A DNA stretch of 64,000 bases, from contig CAWUHX010000081.1 of the NCBI GenBank assembly GCA_963922205.1, forward strand, positions 124,001 through 188,000. The letters are read 5' to 3'. The notes under the pieces are model-generated. The model made no database searches. It worked only from the letters and a program-made list of their open reading frames with translations, and was not told the origin of the DNA. Position numbers and translations under genes: made by a program. Below are positions 45,116 to 56,662 of the stretch, one piece after another; the stretch's first letter is position 1; each line of letters begins with the position of its first letter. The stretch is from Romanomermis culicivorax. Lineage: Eukaryota; Nematoda; Enoplea; Mermithida; Mermithidae.

Positions 45116-45833
45116 TCTCGGGGCTCCCCCCACGCTGAGGTACTGTTTTTATGTGCCCATTGAGCTAGAAATTTCACACTTGAAGCACTAATAGCATTAC
45201 AATAGATATTCAAGTCTGGTGATAAAATGAGAAGAAAATTTTGGTTCCAGAAAACTTTTCCTCAAAAATGTTGCTATGGGAAGCTCGTTTTTGACAGGAA
45301 AGCTTACAGATCTCCGTAAACTCTTAGTCAGCAGGCTCTTATGTATGCAAAATTTAGCAGTTTATGCCGTAAAAGAACTTAAAATTTCTTGGTACGACAC
45401 CTTTCATATATCTCTACAACTTAAAAAAGCTGTGAGTGCAAGCGAACATCGCTGAACCAATGACAGGCACCATTGAACCATGAATTGGTGCAAATGAGTC
45501 CAGACACGTTTAATCAGTTGAAGGAAAATATCAGATGCTGCTAACAAGTCTGGATCTAGTCAAAACTGACAGATCTATCAGAAACTGATATGTTACAGTA
45601 GAAGTGCTTTAGCTTTATTTTTGTGATTTTTAGCTATTTACTTTGTGCAGCATTGAGTGATTTTACTGATCATAGGCATTCGTTCAATATTTTCTGAACA
45701 TCGAGAGCACGAATTTTTTGACAAATGAATGTTTTGACCGAGTAAATTTTCAGAGTACTGCCGGCTGGAAAATTCTTACATTATGCGCGTTAGTGTAAAA
45801 GCGCCTGAAATTTCTGAGCGGACCGTATGCTAT

Positions 45834-46821
45834 GGGCCGAATCGCTGAAAGTGGAGCAAAGAAAGGGCGAAGTAGGAGCAATGTAGGAACAAACTAAAAG
45901 AGAAGAAGTATGTTCTCCGAGTTTACTTCACCATTTTAAATACTAAACTTGCTCTTCTGTCGTATCGCAGAAGCTGGAGTAAAGTAGATTTTCCTCCGGA
46001 GCAAAGTCAGAAAAACTTGGAGCTAGTGCAGACATTTTTATACGTCCCTTTTTCCAATTTATCTCTCATCACACTCACGGTGTGCAATGCATATGAAAAG
46101 TTGAACACAAAATGAAAATGAAAATCTTCAATGAAGAGCGTCAAAGCAATACGATCATAAATGAGCTGCAGATCACTGCACTGAAAGAAGAAATTAATGT
46201 ATCAAAAATTAAACCTGATTACTATAGTGAAAAAATCTTGGTGATGAGCCGAAAGGATGTTGAACAACGAGTGACAATTGTCCTACTTGGGTTAAAACTA
46301 TGGTGATCGAGAATTTATGACCAGTGGTTTTCTGAATCAGTAACCTCCTGCATCACATGGCTCATCAGACAACGGCTCTTCTATCAGTTAATTCATTACG
46401 TGTTTACTTGCATCTCATCTGATACCGCACTATGATGCATCATTGACCTGGTTAGATTTCACCAATTAAATCAACCAGATGATGAACAATAAATTTCTAG
46501 ATTCGCCATAAAGTTTGAAAGCATTTCTTATGTGAATCGGCCTAAACCCGAACGATAAAAAAATCTACTAACTCTATCGCCATCATTTTTCACAGTGCAA
46601 AAGTATTCATCTCTCTAAATTTATTTCTGCTCCTAGCAGGATTAATATTCAGAACTATTTCGTTTCCTTTTCTTCCTAGTTTGCTCCAAAGTTTCTCCGA
46701 GTTTGTTCCTACTTTACTTTCTCTACCTTCTGCGATGCGAAAAAGTTTCTTTCTGAATTTGCTCCTTAAATGCTCCCAATCTTCTATTATTTTACTTACT
46801 CCACCTTCAGCGATTCGGCCC
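45834..46821. mobile_element. 988-bp TIR element with ~180-bp inverted ends
   Basis: Starts GGGCCGAATCGCTGAAAGTG and ends with the complement of GGGCCGAATCGCTGAAGGTG. Inverted similarity continues inward through motifs such as GGAGCAAA, GTAGGAACAAACT and CGATGCGAAAAA-type blocks to about 46020 and 46650. An internal open frame (46112-46306) is not recognised. No clear target duplication. Confidence 0.82.
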
Positions 46822-47950
46822 TAAGTTGAACTAAATTGGGCCGCCAATTAATGTTTTTTCTACCAATGTTCTAAAACGAAATTGCACGTACAAACAACAA
46901 AATTGGGTAAAGACAGGGGCATGTCTGGCGCACAATATATGTATTAAAGAACTTAACGCGTCTGCATTTCGGGGTCAATTCAAGTGCCAAACAATGCATC
47001 AGATTAGGTAGCGTGTCGACTGTCGAGTTGAGTATTTGTTAAAATCGTTACCAACATTACATTTATTCATTACGCACAGCAGCGAAGGTAAGAAAAAATA
47101 GAAAATCTAATATTCGCTTTACAGGAGTCGAGACGGGGACTTGCAATACAGCATGGGTGTAATCCATCTTGATGACCATATAAGGACTGGCCTAGAGAAA
47201 AAACGATCCACATGAAGGGATTGTGGTGCCTCACTGAGTTGAACTGGTGTTCAGATTTTATTCCTCTGGTCGTTCATCCGCTGTAATTTCGTACTTTAAA
47301 ATACCATCATCACGAGCTGTACTCTCTTACAGTAAGTAAACTATTGCTTTTTAGTTTGAAATCTGAATATCAGCAACCTCCGGCTTTTGTTGTGTAAATT
47401 ATACTGTAAAAATATCTACTTTTCCTTCGATCAAAATCCGAATGACGATGATCCTCTCCATACATAACACTGCACGATAATTTATGTACACTAAAGCGGC
47501 CTAAATCTGAAGGTCAAGCGCAAGCGGTAATGATTTGATAAATTTTCGTAAAAATTAAGCTTACTTCACGAAAAACGCATTTGCAGAGCTTAAAAGACTT
47601 GCTCATTTCAGCGTCGAACCACGACTCAATTTTCGTTAAAACAGTAGTTCCTGAGGGAATACAAAGACTAGAAACCTTCTATCGTTTCTCAATTTTTATG
47701 ATTTCAAAAGAAAAATATGTCAGCTAGAATTACGCTAGGGTCTATGACCAACCGATCGGAACCTTTTCAACGGGGCAGAGCATGTGTGCGCCAGAAATAC
47801 CCTGATTAGCAAGTAGGAATTAAACATTGAAACCTGAAACAGAATATAATGAAGCAGAACAATTCACCAATTGAGTCGCCTCATTATGAGCCTTAGATGA
47901 CTTATAAAATTTTCTTAATGAGTCATTAGTTGTAAATCAGAGTTAAAATA
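46822..47950. other. Unassigned intergenic DNA
   Basis: About 1.1 kb with no supported gene, no array and no copy of the repeat families defined here. Confidence 0.4.
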
Positions 47951-47951
47951 C

Positions 47952-48478
47952 CAGTTTTTTTAGCACAGTGCTAATGAAACCAGCGCCGAGCTAATAGAAA
48001 TTTTAGACGTTAGCAAAGGTGATGATGACCGGAAGTGAGAATTTTTTAAGAAACGTTCGAGAAGAAAATTCAATAAAAGATATCAACAAATTGTGGTAAA
48101 GAATCAAAAAACGTAATTTTCTAACAATTATTTCATGACTTCAAAAAAATTAAAAATTCGTTCTTAATGCTTTCTTTTTTGTCCACTTCCAATGTTTTAT
48201 TGACCAGCTTCGCTTCTTTCAATCCAAAAAGCGCACGTTCAGATACAACCAGAACATGTAAACTTTTATTTAAACAGAACGTGACTAGCGATTCCTAAAA
48301 ACTTTACTGTCAAACTGACCCCTGCATATTTATTTGAGTTGGTTAAACTACTAAGTGCATAATGTATGAATGTGATAATTCAATTAGAATCAGGTGAGAG
48401 CCTAATTCCAATCGTGCTAACTGCGCTGATGAGATACTTTTCTATTGGCGAGAGTGCTAATGGGACTTGTGCTAAAAG
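47952..48478. mobile_element. Family F inverted-repeat element, copy F2
   Basis: Begins TTTTTTTAGCACAGTGCTAATG and ends near GCTAATGGGACTTGTGCTAAAA. Shares AGATATCAACAAATTGTGGTAAA with F1. It is about 150 bases longer owing to a central insert rich in unrelated sequence. Confidence 0.75.
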
Positions 48479-48697
48479 CCTGCTTGGCTTGCTAAAAGCC
48501 TGTTTGGTTCATCTTCCATAATTCAAATCAGTCAGTGTGAGCAAATCGGATAATCAGTCAATGTTCCACATCAGCAAGACACGTATCAGCACTGCCGTCG
48601 AGTGTGGCATGGGTCAATTAATTAATTGTAAAAATGTCCAGCATTGAAGCATACAGACACTGTTTCGAAATTCGAATGACAGGGTATGACTAAAGAA

Positions 48698-48916
48698 AGG
48701 GTCATTTATACTTGCCTTTTTCGACGGAACGGATCGCCAACAGCTTGAAACGTTCAGCCTGAAAATCCACTTTCGATCGGAAAGGATAACTGTAATTTTC
48801 TAGAAAATGACCGACGGGTACCTCCAGCCGAAGTGGACGGAACGAAACTTTCCCTTTCGTTTGATAACGTTGTGTCGATTGCATTCCGTTCCGTCGGAAA
48901 AGGCAAATGACCCTTT
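48698..48916. mobile_element. Family J MITE (~215 bp), copy J1
   Basis: Left AAAGGGTCATTTATACTTGCC then TTTTTCGACGGAACGGA; right is the complement of AAAGGGTCATTTGCC then TTTTCCGACGGAACGGA. A second, more diverged copy lies at 61545-61775. Non-coding. Confidence 0.8.
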
Positions 48917-49289
48917 ACTCATGGAAACATCGTAAAACCTCAAAAAGTGTAAACAACTAATTTCACTAATTAAACTTCATTATTGAATGATCACTACTAT
49001 TTAAATAATTGCCCGAATTTCTGAGAATCAACCTTCCTACTCCTGATTCTTGTTTGAGCATATTGCATCAAAATGAACTGAGAATACCAGTCCGGATGGC
49101 GAGAAACGTTAAGATCTAGTGCAAAGCCAAGACCGTCAGTTGAATATCCCATAAGACACTTGAAATAAGGAGCGAAAAGAATTACGCTGATCAACATCAA
49201 TAGAATGACATATTTTTTATCGTACTGACGGAGTCCTTAGCTTGCAAATTCACGAGTACATTAATTAAATTTCCTACCAAAAACTGTTT

Positions 49290-49925
49290 TTTGCCCGACC
49301 TTCTTTCCACATTTGTGGATAGACCTAAAAAATGTATTTTTTTAATTTGAAAAAAAATTTTCAAATTAAAAAAGTGCAAAATATGTCGCAATTTTTGGCT
49401 AAATTTTGTACATTTTGCATTATTTCAGTACTCCGAAACACTTGAAACCTCCGAAACACAATCATATTTTAATACTACAGAGACATCACGCTGTGAAAGT
49501 AATGATGAGGATACTAATGATGGTGATTCTACACAGCCCTGAAGCCAGGAATTTTTTTGGAGGAGGAGGGGTACATATTTTTTCACTCAATTTACCGTAA
49601 AATTGGCATTTCCGACTTCACTTTTTCTTGAAAAAAAGGTCCTTTGCCTTTTTTAACATCTGATACATTTCGGGGGGCCATGCTCCCCCAGCCCACTGCC
49701 TACAGGCTTGATCCTACATTACCGTTAATTTGACGAAGAAATGTTGTGATGGGCCTTCGTTCTTTCTCTGATCCACGAATACAAATTTTTAATTTAAAAA
49801 ACTTCGTCAAGAGTCATAAAAATTTGTTACCGATTTGTAGAAAGACCCCAAATTTTTTTCCACATTCGGAAAAAATTGTCTAGATATAGTGTAATTTGTG
49901 GAAAAAAACAATGCTACCAAATGGA
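49290..49925. repeat. Family A terminal fragments
   Basis: CTTTCCACATTTGTGGATAG near 49303 and CCCCAAATTTTTTTCCACATT near 49848 match the subterminal TTCCAC modules of A2/A4. The interior of the family is missing. A minus-strand frame at 48997-49200 just before this is discussed under rejected items. Confidence 0.5.
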
Positions 49926-50398
49926 AGGAAAACCAGAATTTCAGTTCAACGATGTGTCTAAAATTCCGTCATTCGTGAATTTTGAAAATTCGATACTGAA
50001 ACTTCTTATTTGGCTGCCTATTTTAGTTGCAGCATTACTTCCTCAGAAGATTCAGAGAGTATCAATAACGTATACTGTCGGATGATACGCCTTGCCGACG
50101 GGTTAAAAAATCCCGGTCAGGCCCGTCCATTTCCCACCAGGCATAAGCCAAGTCGACCACCGGCTCGTGATTAATCACTTTCACTTAATATACTCATCAA
50201 ATGAGTTTCTCTATTCGGTGGCTGTCATGAAGGTACAAAGGTTCAAATTTGATCTGGCCTATCTACAACAGATTTTTTTATTACCGAAAAAGAGCGTTTT
50301 TATTCATTTGACGACACTCGTCTTCTTTTTTTCTGACATTACGTTTTGGCGCACTATTTTTCAGTCAACAATAAATAAATAGGACGCGAAAAATACTT

Positions 50399-50680
50399 AT
50401 GGCCAAAATCCAGATTCCCCGTCAAAATACACCACCAACACAAGTACCGGTATCAGAAAACAAACAACTTGATTTGATATCTAGGTCGTTCCGACGCTGG
50501 AACGTATCTTGTCCTGATGATTGTGTTCAACAATTTAAATTTTATCAGACTTGGCATCTTGAATGTCCTAGTGTGCACGTCTTTCAGCATTATTGTCATT
50601 CAGATTTAGTCGAAAAAGTAGAATTTGAACATCACATGGCAAAACATCTGACGTTGGACTACACAATTACGAATAAATAA
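50399..50680 (+). CDS. Unrecognised open frame upstream of FMO
   Basis: 93 codons starting MAKIQIPRQNTPPTQVPV and including NVSCPDDCVQQFKFYQTWHL. Balanced codon use and no repeat similarity make it one of the more protein-like short frames, and it ends 116 bases before the FMO start codon. No domain is recognised; it could be an exon of an unannotated gene or chance. Confidence 0.25.
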   Translation: MAKIQIPRQNTPPTQVPVSENKQLDLISRSFRRWNVSCPDDCVQQFKFYQTWHLECPSVHVFQHYCHSDLVEKVEFEHHMAKHLTLDYTITNK

Positions 50681-50795
50681 TGAGCTAAGCTGCTAGCAAC
50701 AAAAGCTTCGTTACTTCATATTCCTTTCGGCCAAAAGCAGCTTGTCGTTTTCATTCTGCTATTCTCGAGAATATACATGCTTATTTAGAGTCATA

Positions 50796-50937
50796 ATGAA
50801 GGTAGCCATAATTGGTGCAGGCGTCAGCGGCCTAATTTGTATAAAGGTATGCAAGGATTACGGATTCGATATCGTCTGTTTCGAAAAAACGAACGATATT
50901 GGTGGACTGTGGAGATACAAAGACGAAGACTATGAGG
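50796..50937 (+). CDS. FMO: FMO exon 1
   Basis: Encodes residues 1-47 and one base of codon 48; donor GAGG|GTAAGC. The ATG at 50796 puts the Rossmann GxGxxG at residue 7, as expected; an upstream in-frame ATG at 50742 would add 18 unneeded residues. Confidence 0.93.
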
Positions 50938-53900
50938 GTAAGCAAGAGCGAAAACGCAACAGAAGACTGTAGATCTTCAGGTAGGGATGAAGTTCAAATT
51001 TTGTATGAAAAAAACCTTTTCTCCTCGAAGTTGGGCGACTTTTTTGGGTCGGGGGCCAGCGATTAGCCAAAATTTTGGGGGGAAGGAGTTTGGCGACTTT
51101 TTTGGGTCGAGGGCCAGTGATAAGCCAAAATTTTGTTGGGAAGGGTCTCTGAAGGAAAAAAATCGATTACTTCACAAAAAAATCGTAAAATGCTTCAAAA
51201 AATAGTAATTTTTATCTAAAAAACCGTAAAAAATGTATTCATGGCGCGAAGAGACGAAAAAATTGACGTTTTTGACCATTTTTTATTCAAAAATTGACAT
51301 TTTCCGTCAAAAAATTGATATTTTTCAGTTTACGACCAAAAGTATGGTTAGCCAAAGGATTGGAAAACCCTGGGGATGGCGAAATGGCTAGCCATATGAC
51401 CGACGATTTCTCGGGGGGTCCTATAGCACTTCCACCCAATTACATGTATGCTCACAATATTAAATATCCCCAGTTATTCATTTTTAGGACTTTTGACAGC
51501 GGTAATACCCCTTCATACCCCTCCCTATCTTGTGGTCTGGTACCGAAGTTGATATCTTATTTTAGACATTTTTCGATTACAACCCAAATACTTCAGTCAT
51601 TGTAACAACTACGTCAACAATTGTGTATCGGGAGCATATATCGACTCCCAATCCGAATAGATGGCAACATCTAACGCAGTTTTTGTCATTGCTTAGTCTT
51701 GATCAGTGTTGAATTCAAGTTTTGAACTCTCATAACTCACTCAAAAACGTAGAGCATTTACTTAAAAGGGTGGCTGTGATTTTTGAACAAATCTCGCCTC
51801 GAAAAAGTCTACTGGTTGATGTCCAACGTGTTGTCTATAAGAAAAAATCACTTACAGTACTCATTGAGAAAAATCCCCAAAATTGAAATCAAATTTACTG
51901 TCTACTAAGTCGTAGATTTTATGTTTCTTTCATTTTTAAAATACACCTGCCTTTAGAATGGTAACTGGTAGTGATGCAAGCAAGAGAAATTTCACTGAAC
52001 TTCGCAAATTATACAAGTGAAATATTCAAACAGCATCAGTCATTCTTGTGAGGATCGCAGGATGAAGAGATAGAAATGATCTTTAGTAGCCCAACAAATG
52101 TCAATGCGAAAATTCTTTCAAGGACAAGCTTCAGTGATGAAATCGACTATCATAAACACCAGCAAGGAATTAATGGCGTTTAGCGATTATCCGCCACCGG
52201 CCGAGTTTCCAAACTTTATGCACAACACGAAGGTTTTAGAGTACACGCAAATGTATGCCAAGCACTTCGACCTTTTGTCCTACATCAAATTCTGCCACGA
52301 GGTGACCTCGGTGAAAAAAGATAAAAATTACACGCAAAATGGAAAATGGAATGTGCATTATGCGAAAAAAGACAACGAACAGTAAGAAATGTTCGTAAAA
52401 ACCAGATAGAATCGAAAGTCATTCTTTTTTACAGGGAGGTGCAGGATGTGGAGATCTTCGATGCAGTTTTCGTTGCTATTGGACATCACGTTTATCCGCA
52501 CGTACCACATTTCGATGGCATAGAAAACTTTAAAGGGCGGGTTATTCACAGCCACGCCTATAAACATCAAAAAAGTTACCATGATCGCAAAGCAGTTGTT
52601 GTTGGAATTGGAAATTCTGGTGGAGATATCGCCGTCGAATTGGCGCGTGTTGCAGAAAAGGTGTGAAAACTACAGAACTGTGCGACCGGCGTATGGATTT
52701 TTTAACCGCTTACTGAATGTTCAGCACACAATAGTAGACATTCATTCAATGCAGATCTGCGGGAGGTCAGTCGGACTTTTTGCGGATGGGGTCATACTCA
52801 TTGTTCGTTCAAAACTTATGCACAGGATCATCGAATGAAAAATAAAAAAATATAAAAAGGCCGAAAAATAATTCAATGGACAGTGCTTTTGCTTGGAAAA
52901 CAAGCGCCGAAAAAACTGACATTTTTGAGAATTTTTTGTTCAAAAAAGACGATTTTCTACCAAAATAACACATTTTTCAGTTTTTTCCGAATAGATGTGC
53001 TAGCCATTAGAGATGTATCGGGTAGTATATTTTGAAAATATCGGGTCCAGGTCAAAAATTTTAAGAATATAGGGTTTGTGTCAAAATTTTGAAAATATCG
53101 GTCAGAGTCCAACAAAGTGGTCGGGTAATTTCGGGTCCGGATACCTGATACATCTCTAATATCGGATCCAGGTCCACTCCAAAATTTTAAGAATATCGGG
53201 TCGGATCCAACAAAATGGCCGGATAATTTTGGGTCTTGTTTCGGGTCCGGATACCCTATACATCTCTACTAGCCATACAGCTGACGGTTGCTAGGGGGTT
53301 CTTATTGCACTTCCCCAATAGTTATTGACGTTGAACAATTAGTTTTACACAAAAAAAATTTATTCGCAGAGTAACACACTCGTCAGGGAACTTATATATA
53401 CTTATTCTTAAGCGAAATTTTTTAATGAAAATCGTGGAAAAGTGTAATAAAAGTAAAAAGTAAACTTGAAAGAAAATTAAAATCAATTATTCTCAGCGAA
53501 TTTCGATAAAATATTTTTTGACTATTTTTCAATATTTTTTGTTTTTGTTTAGAACTAGCATATTTTAGATCATTTGAAGTGTTTAACAAGCAATGCTCTC
53601 GGTCAGTGTTTTTTATTCTGCACCGGGCTTTCTGCAGAAAAACCAAAAAAAAATTTCTGCACCGCGGTTTTCTCCTATTACCACTGTTTTTTCCCCGGGC
53701 CTTTTCCCCAAATGGGGAAGCGGTCAAAATTTGTTACCCTATTTTCCCGAAGTCGTTTTTCGCTTCAAACTCCTCAGAGACGCTTTATTTATGTATTTTT
53801 GAGCTTTTTCAAACCTTCTGCTGTTTTTTAAAGCCGTTAATTCATTGAAATTGAGGAAACATTTGAAATTTTTGAGTTTGATCGAAGTCTAATCTACAAG

Positions 53901-55791
53901 CATTGTAGAACAAATTTTCCAGCAAACTATCCAAGAGCATAATGACTTCGAATTACATGAGAAATCAACGGTTAAGTCCTCTATGATGACAAGTGAGAGC
54001 CGAAAAAACAGATACTAATCTTTCCGACACAGAGCGCCGGAAAATTTTTTTTGCGTATTCACATTCCGCAACACTGGAAAATCAATTTTCCAAACATTTA
54101 TTTCAAGAATTACATTCGAATTTTGTGTTCAAAAGTCGTATAATTTCTAGAATTTTATATTTGAAAAAATTTAAAACCAGTAATTTATTCGCAAACTCTC
54201 ATGAACTTGGCCGAAAAGATATGAGTAAGAAGAGTAGAAATTTCCGAAAACTAATTCCATGAAGCTTTCGGATTGATTTGACGTTAAGAAAGGAATATTC
54301 GATTCAAAAAGTTCACAGACTTGACGTATTGATCCTTCTCAAAAAATGTGTCAAGGAAAAAATGTGAATCTTCATAAAATATCAAGATAAAATATTGAAG
54401 ATTACCAATTAAAACATGATATAATACGTTTAAGATGATAAAATCTATTGAAGATTAAATGATAAGTGAAGCTAGACATGTTAAAAGCCGCACCTGAGCT
54501 AGGAAATAAATAAAATAACAATGCTTATTAAACTTAAAACCGGCACGAAGCGTCGGGAAATTTCGAGATTATGACGTTCTAAAATGCACCAAAATACATC
54601 TTTTCTGTATCTGTTGTGATCAAACACATGGTTAAAAAAATTCTGCACCAGTGCAGAAGTCAACAAAAAAAATTCTGCACGGAGCCTAAAGAGTCCGCCC
54701 GCACTGTGCACAAAAAACAATTTTTTCACCCTATGTACAACACAGTAAAGTATACAATTTTTTACGCAACTTACCAAAACTTAACACCTATCTATGCCCT
54801 GCTTCTTCAGGTCTACCTGGCAACTCGACGCGGCAGCTGGTGCTTGGCGCGCATCGGAAATTACGGCATTCCTGCTGATATGCTGATAGTCCGTCGTATC
54901 GTTCACTATTTGGCCAAATACGTGTCCATGTGGCCAATCAAACGGTTCGTCGAATGGCAAGCTAATCTGAATTTCGACCATGAACTCTACGGTTTAGCTT
55001 GCGATCACGAAATCAGCGCCCAACATCCTATGGTGAACGACGAATTGCCCAATCGCATCATGTCGGGTGGAATTTGTATAAAACCGGATATCAAAAGCTT
55101 TCTGGACGGAAATACCATACTCTTCAAAGATGGATCAACAGTAACAGGCGTGAATGACGTCATTTTATGCACTGGTTACGATATTTCGTTTCCGATTATC
55201 GATCAAAAAATATTGGAAGTCAAACAAAATCGCGTGGACACCCTGTACAAAAATATTTTTCCCATAAATTTGGAGCACGCCACATTATTTTTCATCGGTT
55301 TGGTTCAACCTATAGGTGCTATAGCGCCCATTTCTGAAATGCAGGCTCGATTGTGTTGCGAAGTTTTGTGTCGGAATGTCATCTTACCGAATGTCGAAAA
55401 AATGAAAATTTTGAGCCGACAAGAACACGAAAAAGTGTACAAAAGGTACGTGGAATCTCGGCGACATACCATCCAAGTGGACTACATAGAGTACACGGAT
55501 AATTTAGCCGAATTGATCCACGCCAAACCAAATTGGTTGAAGATTTTGTTCAAAGATCCCAAATTGGCGTGGACTTTGTTTTTTGCGCCTACTGCTCCTT
55601 ATCAATACAGGCTGCAAGGACCACAGTCTTGGCCTGGTGCGAGAGAAGCTCTTTTAACTATATGGGATAGAACTTTCCAGCCTCTCAAATCCGGACGCTG
55701 TTACACTCGCAAGAGAAGTTCTTCAAAAATGTATTTGATTTGCATATTTTTAGTGTTCTCCATCATTGTAATTTGGTATTTTTTGCTGTGA
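50796..55791 (+). CDS. FMO: Flavin-containing monooxygenase (FMO5-like), 4 exons
   Basis: Exons 50796-50937, 52123-52381, 52435-52660 and 54811-55791 join in phase to 535 residues, close to the 533 of human FMO5. FMOs use FAD and NADPH to insert oxygen into soft nucleophiles, or in FMO5 to carry out Baeyer-Villiger oxidation. Visible motifs: FAD-binding GAGVSG (7-12) and DIGGLW (34-39); the FMO signature FxGxxxHxxxY as [11 protein letters not shown] (166-176); NADPH-binding GIGNSGGD (191-198); the ATGY-type box as LCTGYD (328-333). The last ~20 residues ([20 protein letters not shown]) form a C-terminal membrane anchor typical of ER-bound FMOs. [15 protein letters not shown] and [13 protein letters not shown] are closest, from memory, to FMO5. 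Introns 1 and 3 hold several transposons. Confidence 0.95.
51010..51452. repeat. Family E repeat, copy E4, in FMO intron 1
   Basis: Contains CCAAAATTTTGGGGGGAAGG (with a duplicated GGCGACTTTTTTGGGTCG block), GGCGCGAAGAGACGA near 51243 (decayed hairpin), and ends CCCAATTACATGTATG. Same orientation as E1. Confidence 0.75.
52123..52381 (+). CDS. FMO: FMO exon 2
   Basis: Acceptor TTCTTTCAAG, donor ACA|GTAAGA. Encodes [20 protein letters not shown], then [20 protein letters not shown], conserved in FMOs. Confidence 0.94.
52435..52660 (+). CDS. FMO: FMO exon 3
   Basis: Acceptor TTTTTTACAG, donor AAAAG|GTGTGA; the intron before it is 53 bases. Encodes the FMO signature and the NADPH-binding loop (GIGNSGGD). 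Confidence 0.94.
52855..53335. repeat. Family E repeat, copy E6, interrupted by a family G element
   Basis: AAGCGCCGAAAAAACTGACA (52904) and TTTTTTCCGAATAGATGTGC belong to family E; after the G element (53008-53268) the E sequence resumes with ACAGCTGACGGTTGCTAGGG. Located in FMO intron 3. Confidence 0.65.
53008..53268. mobile_element. Family G MITE (261 bp) with perfect 8-bp duplication
   Basis: Starts TAGAGATGTATCGGGTA and ends with TACCCTATACATCTCTA, an almost perfect inverted terminus. Flanks CTAGCCAT (53000-53007, 53269-53276) are identical. The body is made of ATCGGGTC-type phrases. Terminus and duplication size fit hAT-type transposition. Confidence 0.93.
53604..54706. mobile_element. 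Family A MITE, copy A3 (~1.1 kb, TTCTGCAC-type ends) in FMO intron 3
   Basis: Starts CAGTGTTTTTTATTCTGCAC; right side has TTCTGCACCAGTGCAGAA near 54642 and ends near CACTG at 54702-54706. The body is the reverse complement of A1/A2 (for example AATCTACAAGCATTGTAGAA near 53890). Hairpin decayed to CCGGCACGAAGCGTCGG near 54540. Both CCCCAAATGGGG and TTCTGCAC modules occur at the left. No clean target duplication. Confidence 0.78.
54811..55791 (+). CDS. FMO: FMO exon 4 (stop)
   Basis: Acceptor CTTCTTCAG. Encodes [19 protein letters not shown] through the C-terminal anchor; the frame is open further upstream only into family A sequence, so the splice acceptor at 54810 is preferred. Stop TGA at 55789-55791. 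Confidence 0.95.
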   Translation, partial: VYLATRRGSWCLARIGNYGIPADMLIVRRIVHYLAKYVSMWPIKRFVEWQANLNFDHELYGLACDHEISAQHPMVNDELPNRIMSGGICIKPDIKSFLDGNTILFKDGSTVTGVNDVILCTGYDISFPIIDQKILEVKQNRVDTLYKNIFPINLEHATLFFIGLVQPIGAIAPISEMQARLCCEVLCRNVILPNVEKMKILSRQEHEKVYKRYVESRRHTIQVDYIEYTDNLAELIHAKPNWLKILFKDPKLAWTLFFAPTAPYQYRLQGPQSWPGAREALLTIWDRTFQPLKSGRCYTRKRSSSKMYLICIFLVFSIIVIWYFLL

Positions 55792-55964
55792 ACCATACGC
55801 AGAAGCTCATTTATCGAGCTCGAACAGAACTCATGTGCCTTAGTGTAAACCAAAACAGTTTCTTTACTGACACTTGTGAATTAACTGGCGTTGTATTTGT
55901 GACTGAAATTATCAGCATTACTGTAGATAGCGTTCACAGTTTTTCCTTGCGTGGACTGCTGCAG

Positions 55965-56643
55965 CACCGTTTTTTTTTCCTCAAATGGGGTCTTTTGAGG
56001 AAAAAAATTTCGAAATGAGGAAAAAAATTTTGGGTATGGTTCTCATTGAAGAAAAAATTTTGGGGAATTCAAAACCGAAAAGATGCGTTTTGGCGGACTT
56101 AAAAGGGTCAAAATCTCAATTTTCCGGCGCTTCGCGCCGGTCACGGGTACAACAATCTTGACTATTTTCTATCAGGCGCGGCCATTAGCATATCTACTTC
56201 GACTTACTAATTAATGCTCAACAGTTTCTTCCAGCGTTTTAGAAAGTGAAAAGCCAAAAAATTTTTCGGTGCTCTGCGCCGGACCAAGAGCTAAATAAAA
56301 TTAGATGATTCTAATCGGAACCACCAAAATGTCAATAGAGCGGATAAATTCCTGAGAACTCTATCGTTAACATGCTTCACCTACTTCTGTAGAACACCAA
56401 TATATTCTTCATGAGCTCATTTTTAACAAACATAACCAGAATTTTCTCAATTTTTTCCTCATTTTTGCAGGTTTCTGACTCCGAATACAACAAAATGCTT
56501 GGGTATGCTCTTAAAATGCATAAAAAAGCATCCGTAGCCACATTATAAGCGTTTTTAAAAATGAGGAAAATTTTTGGAAAATGAGGAAAAAATTTTTGGG
56601 TCCGGTTCTCATGTGGAAAAAATCTTCGAGGAAAAAAACGGTG
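55965..56643. mobile_element. Family C MITE, copy C3 (679 bp, TTCCTC-type ends)
   Basis: Ends CACCGTTTTTTTTCCTC and the complement of CACCGTTTTTTTCCTCG. Flanks TGCTGCAG (55957-55964) and CACTGCAG (56644-56651) agree at 6 of 8 positions. Interior matches C1, with CCGGCGCTTCGCGCCGG at 56124-56140. It begins about 170 bases after the FMO stop codon. Confidence 0.85.
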
Positions 56644-56662
56644 CACTGCAGTGCGAGTGCAC

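Noticed and set aside
48997-49200. Minus-strand frame with LISVILFAPYFKCLMG and GLGFALDLNVSRHPDWYS as a second glucose-6-phosphatase exon
   Set aside because: There is a loose resemblance to the D-x-x-W...PEW stretch of G6PC, but the residues after PDW do not continue the conserved TTPFAS block and no other phosphatase exon is visible nearby.
54616-54810. Extension of the last FMO exon upstream to an ATG at 54616
   Set aside because: The open frame upstream of the splice acceptor lies in family A repeat DNA and would replace the N-terminal FAD domain encoded by exons 1-3.
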